DNA from: Lachnospiraceae bacterium MD335
Lineage (GTDB): Bacteria; Bacillota; Clostridia; Lachnospirales; Lachnospiraceae
NCBI GenBank assembly: GCA_000403335.2
Contig: KE159632.1
Location: 70,986-134,985 of the forward strand
Reading direction: 5' to 3'
DNA: 64,000 nt
Positions 51,770 through 59,745 of the stretch are shown in pieces (position 1 is the first letter of the stretch; each line of letters starts with the position of its first letter). The notes beneath the pieces are model-generated. The model saw only the letters and a list, made by a program, of their open reading frames with translations. It did no database searches and had not been told where the DNA came from. Position numbers and translations under genes: made by a program.

Positions 51770-51849
51770 GATTCCTCCTTGAATATGTTTTATTAAACAA
51801 AATATATTATAACATATCGAAGGACAAAATGAAAGAGACATTGAACAAC

Positions 51850-52385
51850 CCTTTTTCTCCTGCAAATATTTTTCAATTTTTCTGTATACTATCATGCAAA
51901 ACTCCAAACTATCACGGAAACTCATATACAAACACGAAAACTCCAAGTAGTTTCCATGTTTGTATCATATCCCCCGTCTTTCAACAGCATTTTTTGCCAA
52001 ACTAATACCCTTTTCCGCCAAAACCGCCAATATCCTACTCCTTTTTACCTTTCCGATTTATACTATCACGGAAACCCCCTACTTTTGCGTGATAGTATAC
52101 TTTTGCCTGATAGTACGATTTTTTCCCCTATCGCCATCCTATCAGCGGCATCCAAAAACAAAAAAATTGGGATCCACCACCCACCGTGATGAACCCCACC
52201 AAGCCTAAAAAACCTTGATTTTAAGCCATTCTTCCATACTTTTGCCTGCGAGTACCCAAAACCCTATGGCATCATTTGGTAATTGCCGCCTGTGCCGCTG
52301 TTAGATTCTGATGACTTTTACCCCTGGGGTAAATGATTTACCCCCTTTTACCCCACCTGTGCGGAATTTACCCCACCCTATTTTG
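51850..52385. repeat. compound repeat block R3
   Basis: Third copy: TATCATGCAAAAC and TATCACGGAAAC motifs in both directions (51885-52110), the shared middle segment (52135-52315), GGGGTAAA/TTTACCCC motifs (52318-52378), then ATTCGACAAATCGACAAA. Non-coding. The GNAT toxin-antitoxin pair begins right after it. Confidence 0.7.
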
Positions 52386-52435
52386 CGATTCGACAAATCG
52401 ACAAAATCCATACTTTTCAGTGCTGCGAAATCGCA

Positions 52436-53047
52436 TTAAAGCAGCCTTAAAAGCTGTAGCAGCTCATGCGACTCCTCCGTATCTGATGCGGTCTGCCTGG
52501 TATCAAACTGCGAAAAACGGTTATCGCGGTAAAATGATAAAAGCTTTTCCTCATTTTCAGCTTCTAAGAAGGTCACTACGCCTCCGCCCAAATACTGTAT
52601 CTCTTTAATTTTGTCCCATGCCAGTGCGAGTAATTCTTCGCCAGTTATTTTTTTGTCTGTTCCATTGGTAAAATTTTTGCCAAGTTGGGCAATAAGGTAT
52701 GCAGACATGGTATAAGTATCTGATTTTTCATCCCATTCACTGACACGCAGCAGCTTTTTCTTTACGGTATTGCTTACTGTTTCTCCCCTTACAGTTAAAG
52801 GTTTCAATGCAAGGGTAAAATACCCTACCAGCACCATGCTGCTTATGTCAAATACAAGATATGTAACCGACTGATTCTTTTTCGTAAACTCTACTGAACT
52901 TTTTTTCAAAAAACGCTCGACATCCGGATTCCGCAGACAAGAAAAACCGGAGAGAACTTGAAGAAGCCTGCTCTCTCCGAGTTTTGGATTATCACTATTA
53001 AGATAGCGCCGAATGTTAATAACTAAATACCTATTTGTTTCCAACAT
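52436..53047 (-). CDS. GNAT-fold protein, probable toxin
   Basis: A 203-residue acetyltransferase-fold protein. SVTYLVFDISSMVLVGYFTLALKPL is the central strand pair, and SAYLIAQLGKNF aligns with the acetyl-CoA loop region, though the canonical R/Q-x2-G-x-G/A is weak. A GNAT gene overlapping a small upstream gene is the arrangement of GNAT toxin-antitoxin pairs, which acetylate charged tRNA. A toxin role is inferred from context. Confidence 0.6.
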   Translation of the reverse strand: MLETNRYLVINIRRYLNSDNPKLGESRLLQVLSGFSCLRNPDVERFLKKSSVEFTKKNQSVTYLVFDISSMVLVGYFTLALKPLTVRGETVSNTVKKKLLRVSEWDEKSDTYTMSAYLIAQLGKNFTNGTDKKITGEELLALAWDKIKEIQYLGGGVVTFLEAENEEKLLSFYRDNRFSQFDTRQTASDTEESHELLQLLRLL

Positions 53048-53225
53048 TTGCTTTCTCCCATTTTGCCATAAATTCTACCAGTTCTGCTTCGTCTGTTATC
53101 TCTCTCGCAGCCACAGGTATATGAACAGGACGGTTCTTGGCAGATTCTTCAATCGCATTGATGAACATCTCCACCTGTTCCTTGCCGGAAATGACAAAAT
53201 TCTTTGTTATACTTGAAGTTGCCAT
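53031..53225 (-). CDS. probable antitoxin of the GNAT pair
   Basis: A 64-residue protein from ATG 53225 with AAAGGAGGTG upstream. It starts MATSSITKNFVISGKEQVEM, an N-terminal strand then helices, consistent with a ribbon-helix-helix-like antitoxin. It overlaps the GNAT gene by 17 bases. Confidence 0.6.
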   Translation of the reverse strand: MATSSITKNFVISGKEQVEMFINAIEESAKNRPVHIPVAAREITDEAELVEFMAKWEKANVGNK

Positions 53226-53406
53226 AATAAACACCTCCTTTGTTAGTATGATTCTTCCGCTATAATTCATACTTTTCTATCTCTATTTTATTATTTTATA
53301 TCGGTTAATGCAACAAAACATTTTATGAATTTTTTATAACTTATTTTCCACTTGCTATCCCGCCAAAACAGAGGTAAGCTACGACACCACGGAAGGAGGG
53401 ATTGGA

Positions 53407-53715
53407 TTGGAAAAAGATTCTGCATTGTACCAGTTGATGGACACCCGCATGAACGGTGTCATGAACGGCATTGTAAGCAGTGACGGGGAATATCAGGCGA
53501 TTCTCCGGGAATCGGACATATATTCCGGCGAACTGGACAGGATGGATTTGTCAAAAGAAATCCGGCTGCTGATCGACCGCTACGTCAGCGAGCAGAACGC
53601 GCTCGGCTCCCGGTATGGGATGCTCGCCTACCTGCTTGGCTTTTCCGACTGCAAGGCCATGTTCTTAGGGAAATGCCTGCCGACAGAAGTAAAAGAAATG
53701 AATACCGAATTGTAA
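53407..53715 (+). CDS. conserved hypothetical beside recombinase, second copy
   Basis: A 102-residue protein nearly identical to that at 40385-40693, again with a TTG start (53407) and the same 60-base leader and GAAGGAGGG. About seven residues differ. Convergent with a recombinase remnant and separated from it by the same terminator. Confidence 0.7.
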   Translation: MEKDSALYQLMDTRMNGVMNGIVSSDGEYQAILRESDIYSGELDRMDLSKEIRLLIDRYVSEQNALGSRYGMLAYLLGFSDCKAMFLGKCLPTEVKEMNTEL

Positions 53716-53730
53716 CTGCAAAAAAAGCCG

Positions 53731-53772
53731 GACAGGACGGGAAGGCTGTGCCCACAGCCCTTCCGCCCTGTC
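53731..53772. terminator. bidirectional terminator hairpin, second copy
   Basis: GACAGGACGGGAAGGCTG paired with CAGCCCTTCCGCCCTGTC, followed by TCTTTCG. Homologue of 40706-40746. Confidence 0.75.
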
Positions 53773-53780
53773 TCTTTCGT

Positions 53781-54150
53781 CTAAATATAAATCCATGCCT
53801 CCAGCTCCGCATATTTGTTGGACTTTGACCACTGCGGGTGCATCCTGAACCATGCCCGCTCGTCATCCGGCGTGACCGTCAGCTTCGTAAAATAAACAGG
53901 GGAACCGGCGTCATCCAGTTCCCCGCGGGCTTCGGGGCTTAAGTTTAAGAGCCACTCAAAGCGGTCTTCGTAAACCCTCACCCCGAAAACATATTTATCT
54001 ATATCACTTTCCGAAAACTCCCCATCCTCCGGCGCGGGCGGCTGCTCCATGAGCCTGCGCAGGCCATCCAGCTTGCCGCTTACGTCCGCCTCCGTGGCAG
54101 GCTTCACGTCCCCGTACTGCATCATCTGCTGTTCCAGCTCCGCTATCCTC
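53781..54150 (-). pseudogene. C-terminal fragment of a large serine recombinase
   Basis: About 120 residues, from MMQYGDVKPATEADVSGKL to the tail AELEAWIYI. At about 54150 it is joined to the 5' part of a phage polymerase gene, with a short shared GTGGAGGA-like stretch at the joint. No catalytic domain. Confidence 0.8.
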
Positions 54151-54455
54151 CACCTCTGCAGGGAGTTTCTCCCCCTGTGCCAGATCTATGATCTGTGTTT
54201 CCCCTCCGTCAAAGGAATAAGCAAATAATAAAATCTCAAAAGCAGGGCTGTCCGCATAGGCGTATACCCCGCATTTGATCAAATCCACATCGCTAAAGCA
54301 CTCGATATCGGCTGCTAAGATTCGTCCCATTTCATGGCTCCTTCCTGCGTATTTGCTTTGGATGACGGGCGGCAGTCACCCGCCGCCCCGATATGCCTAT
54401 CCAAGAAAATCTTCCTCATCATCCACTTCCACCGCGTCAAAGTCATCCTCGGCAT
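54150..54455 (-). pseudogene. relic of a second prophage replication module
   Basis: Contains the last ~20 codons of a DUF2815 gene (EDDFDAVEVDDEEDFLG) and, 70 bases on, the first ~57 codons of a family A polymerase (MGRILAADIECFSDVDLIKC...). It is over 90% alike to 9690-9985, including the spacer, and is cut on both sides. This shows that a second related prophage once lay here, or that part of it was copied. Confidence 0.85.
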
Positions 54456-54953
54456 AAGCAGCTTATCGCCATTGATGACCGCCACCATTACCACCGGGGC
54501 GATGCAGGGATATACTGTGTTCCCGCAGTCCGGGCAGACAAGCGCCCTCTGCCCCATTTTCTTTTCCACCGCACTTCCGCATCTGCCACAATACCTGTTA
54601 TTCCCGTACCAGTGGTTTAAATGCAGGGCTGTAACTCCCGTAAAGAAAGCCCATCCCGGCAGGATGCCTTTTAACCCGCAGACCGGCAAATACCGCAGCC
54701 CCCGGCATCCGGGCGCTGCCCCGTCCAGCAGGAATACAGGCTCCTTATCCACCCGGAACAGAAATACAGCCTGACGGGGCATTCCCCCCGCCGGATACTG
54801 TAAATCCCGGAAGGATGGCAGGCTCCTGCACCCATCCTCCCCTTCCCGCAAAAGCACATCCTCTCCCTGGAAGGAGAAAAAGCGGTCATCCGGGGCCGGG
54901 ACTGTATCGCGGTATGCCGTATCCAGCCTGTAAGGAGAGATATCCTGTATCAT
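54450..54953 (-). pseudogene. NADH pyrophosphatase (NudC-like), C-terminal domain lost
   Basis: ATG 54953 with GGAGGGG upstream. The N-terminal domain and the zinc ribbon (YCGRCGSAVEKKMGQRALVC and CPDCGNTVYP) are intact, and the Nudix fold just begins (PCIAPVVMVAVINGDKLLM) when the gene enters phage DNA at about 54455. The Nudix box is missing, so no hydrolysis is expected. The frame continues in phage sequence to a stop at 54315. Confidence 0.85.
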
Positions 54954-54964
54954 GGCTCCCCTCC

Positions 54965-55849
54965 TTACAGGTGCCGCAGGTTCTCACGGTATCTGCGCAG
55001 CTCCTTTTCATCCACAGCGCCGATGACCTCATCCAGCCACTTTACCATCCGTTCCCTGTCCTTCGGCAGATGCCCTTCCACGTTGATGCAGTTCGATGCG
55101 CCCATCGTTGCAAAATAAGTGTCTATGTCAAGGCTGCCGACCAGCGTCCTCAGTTCATACAGCTTTTCTATCTCCGTTTCCTCCGTCCAGTTGCCAGCCT
55201 GGATTTCCTGGTACAGCTCCGAGGTCGGGTAGACCGTCAGCATGGAGGAAACAATGACCTTCGGGTGGAGCTGGTTGAACACCTCCGCCGTGTTCTTCAC
55301 CCCTTCCTCCATATGCCCGGAGCCGTATATCCCGGCAAGGTAGAAGAAGTTATAATCCATCCCTGATTCCTCCAGCCTTTTGCATTCTTCTATGATCTCC
55401 TTCGTGCCGAACCCTTTATGCATGAAGGACAGGGATTCTTCGTCACCCGCCTCCACGCCAATGGTAAGGCTGTTGTAGCCAAGCCCCCGCAGCTCCCGTA
55501 GCTGCTCCGTGGTCTTCGGCGTGATATCGGTGATGCGGGCAAAGCAGCCGATGGACTGCACTTTTGGATAATATTTCCGTACCAGTTCCGCCAGCGTTTT
55601 CAGCTTGTCAAAACTTAATACAAAAGGGTTCGCCCCGGTGAAGAATACCCTCTTTGCGTTCCGGTAGTAGCGGCTGATCTCCTTCAAGTCCGCCTCCACC
55701 TCGGATAAAGGCGACATACGGAACTTAAACGGCACGTCCTCATAGAGCGTGCAGAACTTGCATTTGTGGTGTGTACAGCCCGCCGTCACCTGTACCAGTG
55801 CGCTCCCAGCCTCATAAGGCGGCCTCCATATCGTTCCCGTGTAATGCAT
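54965..55849 (-). CDS. radical SAM protein
   Basis: A 294-residue radical SAM enzyme. The iron-sulphur motif CTHHKCKFC (C-x4-C-x2-C, the spacing usual for this subfamily) is near residue 25, followed by VFFTGANPFVLSFDKL and GVEAGDEESLSFMHKG for the barrel. No SPASM extension. Product unknown. It precedes the NudC remnant by 11 bases, and a dihydroorotate dehydrogenase-like gene lies 30 bases upstream, suggesting one old chromosomal operon. Confidence 0.88.
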   Translation of the reverse strand: MHYTGTIWRPPYEAGSALVQVTAGCTHHKCKFCTLYEDVPFKFRMSPLSEVEADLKEISRYYRNAKRVFFTGANPFVLSFDKLKTLAELVRKYYPKVQSIGCFARITDITPKTTEQLRELRGLGYNSLTIGVEAGDEESLSFMHKGFGTKEIIEECKRLEESGMDYNFFYLAGIYGSGHMEEGVKNTAEVFNQLHPKVIVSSMLTVYPTSELYQEIQAGNWTEETEIEKLYELRTLVGSLDIDTYFATMGASNCINVEGHLPKDRERMVKWLDEVIGAVDEKELRRYRENLRHL

Positions 55850-55879
55850 AAAACATCTCTCCTTCCTGTCTGTAAAAAT

Positions 55880-56770
55880 CTAACTGACGATACCCCTGAT
55901 CTCCTTTAAGTCCCGGATACCGTTTTCCTCCATGTACTTTTCCAGCCCGCCGATGATCTCCGGCATGGCGCAGGGGTTCCTGAAATTTGCCGTACCGACT
56001 GCCACCGCTGCGGCTCCGGCCATGATGAACTCCAGGGCATCCTCCGCCGACTGGATTCCTCCCATCCCGATGACCGGGATGCTTACTGCCCGGCAGGTCT
56101 GCCATACCATCCGCAGCGCAACCGGCTTTATTGCGGGTCCGGACAGCCCGCCCGTCTTATTCGCCACGCTGAACGTCCTTTTCTTCACGTCAATCCTCAT
56201 GCCCGTGATGGTATTGATCAGCGAGAGCGCATCCGCTCCCCCTGCCTCTGCCGCTTTCGCAATCTCCGTTATGTCCGTGACATTCGGCGTCAGCTTCATG
56301 GAAACGGGCTGCGCCGCTTTCTTTTTTATCTCCTTCGTGATGTACTCCACCATGCGCGGCTCCTGCCCGAAAGCTATCCCGCCATGCTCCACGTTCGGAC
56401 AGGAAATATTGATCTCCAGCATATCTATCCCCTGCACGGACAGCCGTTCCACGGCTCCCAGATAATCCGCCACGGTGCTGCCGCAGACATTGACAATGAC
56501 TTTCGTGTCAAACTGTCTGAGGAAAGGGAGGTCCCTCCTGATAAAGACTTCAATCCCCGGATTCTGCAGCCCCACCGCGTTTATCATGCCGCTGGCAGTT
56601 TCCATGATCCTTGGTGTGGGGTTCCCCTCCCACGGGACAAGGGACACGCCTTTTGTGACCACTGCCCCTAACCGGTCCAGGTCCACAAACCCGCTGTATT
56701 CCTGCCCGGAGCCGAATGTCCCGGACGCAGGCATCACCGGGTTCTTCAATGTGATGCCCGCTATATCCAC
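55880..56770 (-). CDS. pyrD: dihydroorotate dehydrogenase-like protein (PyrD class 1B type)
   Basis: A 296-residue FMN barrel. KNPVMPASGTFGSG at the start, NISCPNVEHGG with the active-site Cys, and GMGGIQSAEDALEFIMAGA for FMN phosphate. It should oxidise dihydroorotate in pyrimidine synthesis, but no pyrK or other pyr gene is next to it. The ribosome site AAAGGAGG is 8 bases before ATA AAC ACA TCA, which looks like the usual MNTS start with ATG changed to ATA (56780-56782). The nearest usable start is GTG 56770, 20 bases away. Confidence 0.85.
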   Translation of the reverse strand: MDIAGITLKNPVMPASGTFGSGQEYSGFVDLDRLGAVVTKGVSLVPWEGNPTPRIMETASGMINAVGLQNPGIEVFIRRDLPFLRQFDTKVIVNVCGSTVADYLGAVERLSVQGIDMLEINISCPNVEHGGIAFGQEPRMVEYITKEIKKKAAQPVSMKLTPNVTDITEIAKAAEAGGADALSLINTITGMRIDVKKRTFSVANKTGGLSGPAIKPVALRMVWQTCRAVSIPVIGMGGIQSAEDALEFIMAGAAAVAVGTANFRNPCAMPEIIGGLEKYMEENGIRDLKEIRGIVS

Positions 56771-56947
56771 TGATGTGTTTATCCCGTCCGCCTCCTTTCT
56801 TGAATCACATTATAACAACTGGCAGGAAAAAGAAAAGTACTGTCTTTTTTCGTTTATAGTGCGAAAATTGATACCGGTATCAAAAAGCATAGTACCTTGA
56901 GCCGAAAGAGCGAATATAGTATAATGCTGGCAAAAGGAGGGAACCAC

Positions 56948-57274
56948 ATGAGCAATATGAAAGCGCCGCTGCCCCAATGTGCGGCTATGGTCAGGGTACA
57001 GAACATCCTGAGCGGGAAATGGAAGATAACGATATTATGGTACATTGCGGAATATGAAGTGCAGAGGTTCGGGGAACTGAGGCGGCGGCTTGGGGACATC
57101 ACGCAGTCCACCCTTACCAAGCAGCTCCGCGAACTGGAACAGGACGGCTTTATCTCCCGCTATATCTATCAGGAAGTGCCTCCGAAGGTGTAGTATTCCC
57201 TGACTGACCTGGGGAAAAGTTTCATCCCTATTTTGAGAGACATGAAAAAATGGAGCGACACGCATTTAATGTGA
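56948..57274 (+). pseudogene. HxlR regulator with an internal amber stop
   Basis: ATG 56948 with AAAGGAGGG upstream. MVRVQNILSGKWKITILWYI and STLTKQLRELEQDGFISR are typical of HxlR. After PPKV comes TAG (57191-57193), where most relatives have Glu, and the frame goes on YSLTDLGKSFIPILRDMKKW to a TGA at 57274. A single GAG to TAG change fits. The cut protein lacks only the last helix, so partial function is possible. Confidence 0.85.
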
Positions 57275-57320
57275 TGCCGGGAAGTCCCTGCCTGTCCAGG
57301 GGCATAACAGTGGAAATGGG

Positions 57321-58196
57321 GTGAAAAAAGAAATGAAAAAAAGATTTCCTCCAAAAAAGACAGCCGCATTCTGCACGGTATCCGTGCTGCTGGCTCTGAT
57401 CATATGGACAGTATGGGGGAACACTGCGCTGATGGTAAGCACCGCTGCCATTTCCAGCAGCCGGATCCCTCCTGCCTTTTCCGGGTTCCGTATCGCACAG
57501 GTATCCGACCTTCATAATGCCGAATTTGGAAAGGATAACTCCACGCTGCTGCGGATGCTGTCCGAGAGCGGGCCGGACATTATTGTGATAACCGGGGACC
57601 TTGTAGATTCTACACATACAGACATAGACACAGCCCTTTCCTTTGCAAAAGAGGCCGTCCAGATCGCACCCGTCTACTATGTGACAGGCAACCACGAAGC
57701 CCGCCTGACAGAGTATGATCGGCTCAGAACCGGCCTTGAAACGGCTGGCGTGACTGTTCTTGAGGATAAAACAGTATGGCTGGAACGGGATGGTGGAAAG
57801 ATTATGCTTATCGGGCTTTCCGATCCCGATTTTACAGTTAAGGGTGATATGTTCGGGGAAGTGCCTTCTATGGCCGGTACAAAATTAGAATCCCTGGCCG
57901 GCAGCGAAGGCAGCTACACAATCCTGCTCTCCCACCGCCCGGAGCTGTTTGAAACTTATGCAGACTGCGGTATTGGTTTAGTCTTAAGCGGCCATGCACA
58001 TGGCGGCCAGTTCCGCCTGCCCCTCATCGGCGGGCTGATTGCACCCAATCAGGGACTGTTCCCCAAATTTGATGCAGGGCTGTATACGGATGGCAGCACG
58101 GACATGGTCGTCAGCCGCGGCATTGGCAACAGCATCATACCGTTCCGCTTCAATAACCGTCCGGAGATTGTATTGGTAGAGCTTTGCGCTGAATAA
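57321..58196 (+). CDS. membrane-anchored metallophosphoesterase
   Basis: A 291-residue protein from GTG 57321 (or ATG 57333). One membrane helix at about 16-38, then the calcineurin-like core: QVSDLHN, ITGDLVDS, TGNHEAR, and SGHAHGGQFRLP. The active site faces outside. Relatives of the YkuE/YaeI kind act on UDP-diacylglucosamine or related lipids or on phosphoesters, and the substrate here is unknown. Confidence 0.88.
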   Translation: MKKEMKKRFPPKKTAAFCTVSVLLALIIWTVWGNTALMVSTAAISSSRIPPAFSGFRIAQVSDLHNAEFGKDNSTLLRMLSESGPDIIVITGDLVDSTHTDIDTALSFAKEAVQIAPVYYVTGNHEARLTEYDRLRTGLETAGVTVLEDKTVWLERDGGKIMLIGLSDPDFTVKGDMFGEVPSMAGTKLESLAGSEGSYTILLSHRPELFETYADCGIGLVLSGHAHGGQFRLPLIGGLIAPNQGLFPKFDAGLYTDGSTDMVVSRGIGNSIIPFRFNNRPEIVLVELCAE

Positions 58197-58239
58197 AAAT
58201 GTTTAAAAAAAAAACAGTTTTGCAAGATATTTTTATCAT

Positions 58240-58810
58240 TTTTATGTGTACTATCACGGAAACTCTGTATACAATCACGGAAACTCTGTATACAATCACG
58301 GAAACCCTTATATTATCACGAAAACTCATAGGCAGTTTCCGTGTTCGTATAAGGGTTTTGCCTGCGAGTATCGACTTTTGCGTGATAGTATGGAGTTTTG
58401 CCTGATAGTATCCGAGTTTCCGTGATAATAACCGACTTTTGCCTACGAGTATATACTATCAGGCAAAAGAACCCCAGAACAACTGTTCGCATTCTCGCTA
58501 ATGCAAAAATGTCCTTAAAAGCACACGGAAATAATGTAAATCCCAAACCTATGTAATGCCGAAAGTGGCGGATTTACGGGCTTTCTCGGCTTTTCGTGTC
58601 TGTATCTGCCGGAAACTAAGACACCCGCCTAGTTGCCCTGTCGATACAAACAATAGAAACTAAACGGGTGGGGTAACTTTTACATGGTGTTTTACCCCAC
58701 CCTATGATTTTTACCCCACCCCGCTGTTTTTTACCCCATTTACCCCATGCGGCAATTTTCTACCCCACCCCCTTTACCCCTTTTACCCCACCTTTACCCC
58801 ACCCCAAATT
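58240..58810. repeat. compound repeat block R4
   Basis: The most regular copy. Direct repeats of ACTATCACGGAAACTCTGTAT at about 21-bp spacing (58250-58325), an inverted GTTTCCGTGTTCGTAT, then inverse copies TTTTGCGTGATAGTAT, TTTTGCCTGATAGTAT and GTTTCCGTGATAATA (58375-58470). Further on (58660-58805) at least ten TTTACCCCA/CCACCC motifs. Iteron-like; no replication gene is nearby. Confidence 0.7.
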
Positions 58811-59067
58811 GAAGGGATTCTTTCTATAAAAAATAAATATATGATGTTATCCCACATATGAGCCGGTAATCCATCCCATCCAAATAAGTAACCGCATTTT
58901 TCCATGTAATTGTAACATTCAAGAATGGGCACTGATTCATTTGCGGACTAACACTCAATTTCCCACATCAAGCATTTGACATATGTGCTTGTCTTTATTG
59001 ATTTTTTGAGAATTTCCATTTATAATAAAAAAACGAATATTTATAATAAAATTGAGAGGTAATTTCA
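58811..59067. other. AT-rich leader of the membrane module
   Basis: No gene. A sharp fall in GC begins here and marks the left edge of the two-gene cargo at 59068-60669. AT-rich stretches could hold its promoter. Confidence 0.4.
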
Positions 59068-59733
59068 ATGAATAAAACACCACTTCAAAAAATGTTACCT
59101 GCCTTGATGCTATTTTATCTTGGCCTTATTTGTCTAATTCTTCCCTATTTTTATGAGATAGCCTATTTTACCCCCATTTTTACCGGAATAGGAATATTTT
59201 GCCTTATTCTGAGTGCTCTAACATTATTTTATAATAAACTGAGCAGAAAAATAGATGCGATCTCTAATCAAATTCCTAATATGAATATAGTTGGCATTGA
59301 GCAGATAATACCTGCAAATTCTGACCCCTATTCTTTCCTTGAGAAACTTGTAGTTAAAAGTAATAATGTAAAAATCGCTATTAACATACAAAGATTATCT
59401 GATAAATTTTGTTATTTTTTAAACTCTTTACTAGAGAATCAAATGATTAATTTTCAAATATTGATTTTGGGACAGTCCGATGACCCCAAAAAACAATATT
59501 TTGTAGAAGATTTATGTAAAATACAAAAAAAACATGTTACTATAAAAACCTTTGATAATCCACAAATCGATAATTTGATGATCTTTGATGAAAAATCATG
59601 CATAATAAATTATAACAATTACGATAATAGGCTTTCTTTTATGATAATGTTTAATGCTTTCAGCGAAAACAATAGAAAAAACTTAAAGTTATTTGAATTT
59701 CTTTGGAATGAAGAAAAAACAACTTCAGTGTAG
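59068..59733 (+). CDS. membrane protein with possible PLD-like domain, unknown
   Basis: A 221-residue protein; GAGAGG precedes the ATG. Two membrane helices (residues 10-30 and 35-56), then a soluble domain. The soluble part alternates strands and helices, and the stretch IDNLMIFDEKSCIINY resembles the position of the phospholipase D HxKx4D motif with the His and Lys lost. This is a weak structural guess. Very AT-rich, coupled to the next gene. Confidence 0.55.
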   Translation: MNKTPLQKMLPALMLFYLGLICLILPYFYEIAYFTPIFTGIGIFCLILSALTLFYNKLSRKIDAISNQIPNMNIVGIEQIIPANSDPYSFLEKLVVKSNNVKIAINIQRLSDKFCYFLNSLLENQMINFQILILGQSDDPKKQYFVEDLCKIQKKHVTIKTFDNPQIDNLMIFDEKSCIINYNNYDNRLSFMIMFNAFSENNRKNLKLFEFLWNEEKTTSV

Positions 59734-59745
59734 GGAGGGGTAGTA

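Noticed and set aside
58250-58470. CRISPR-like appearance of the regular repeats in block R4
   Set aside because: Units are about 21 bp with no unique spacers, occur in both orientations, and no cas gene is near.
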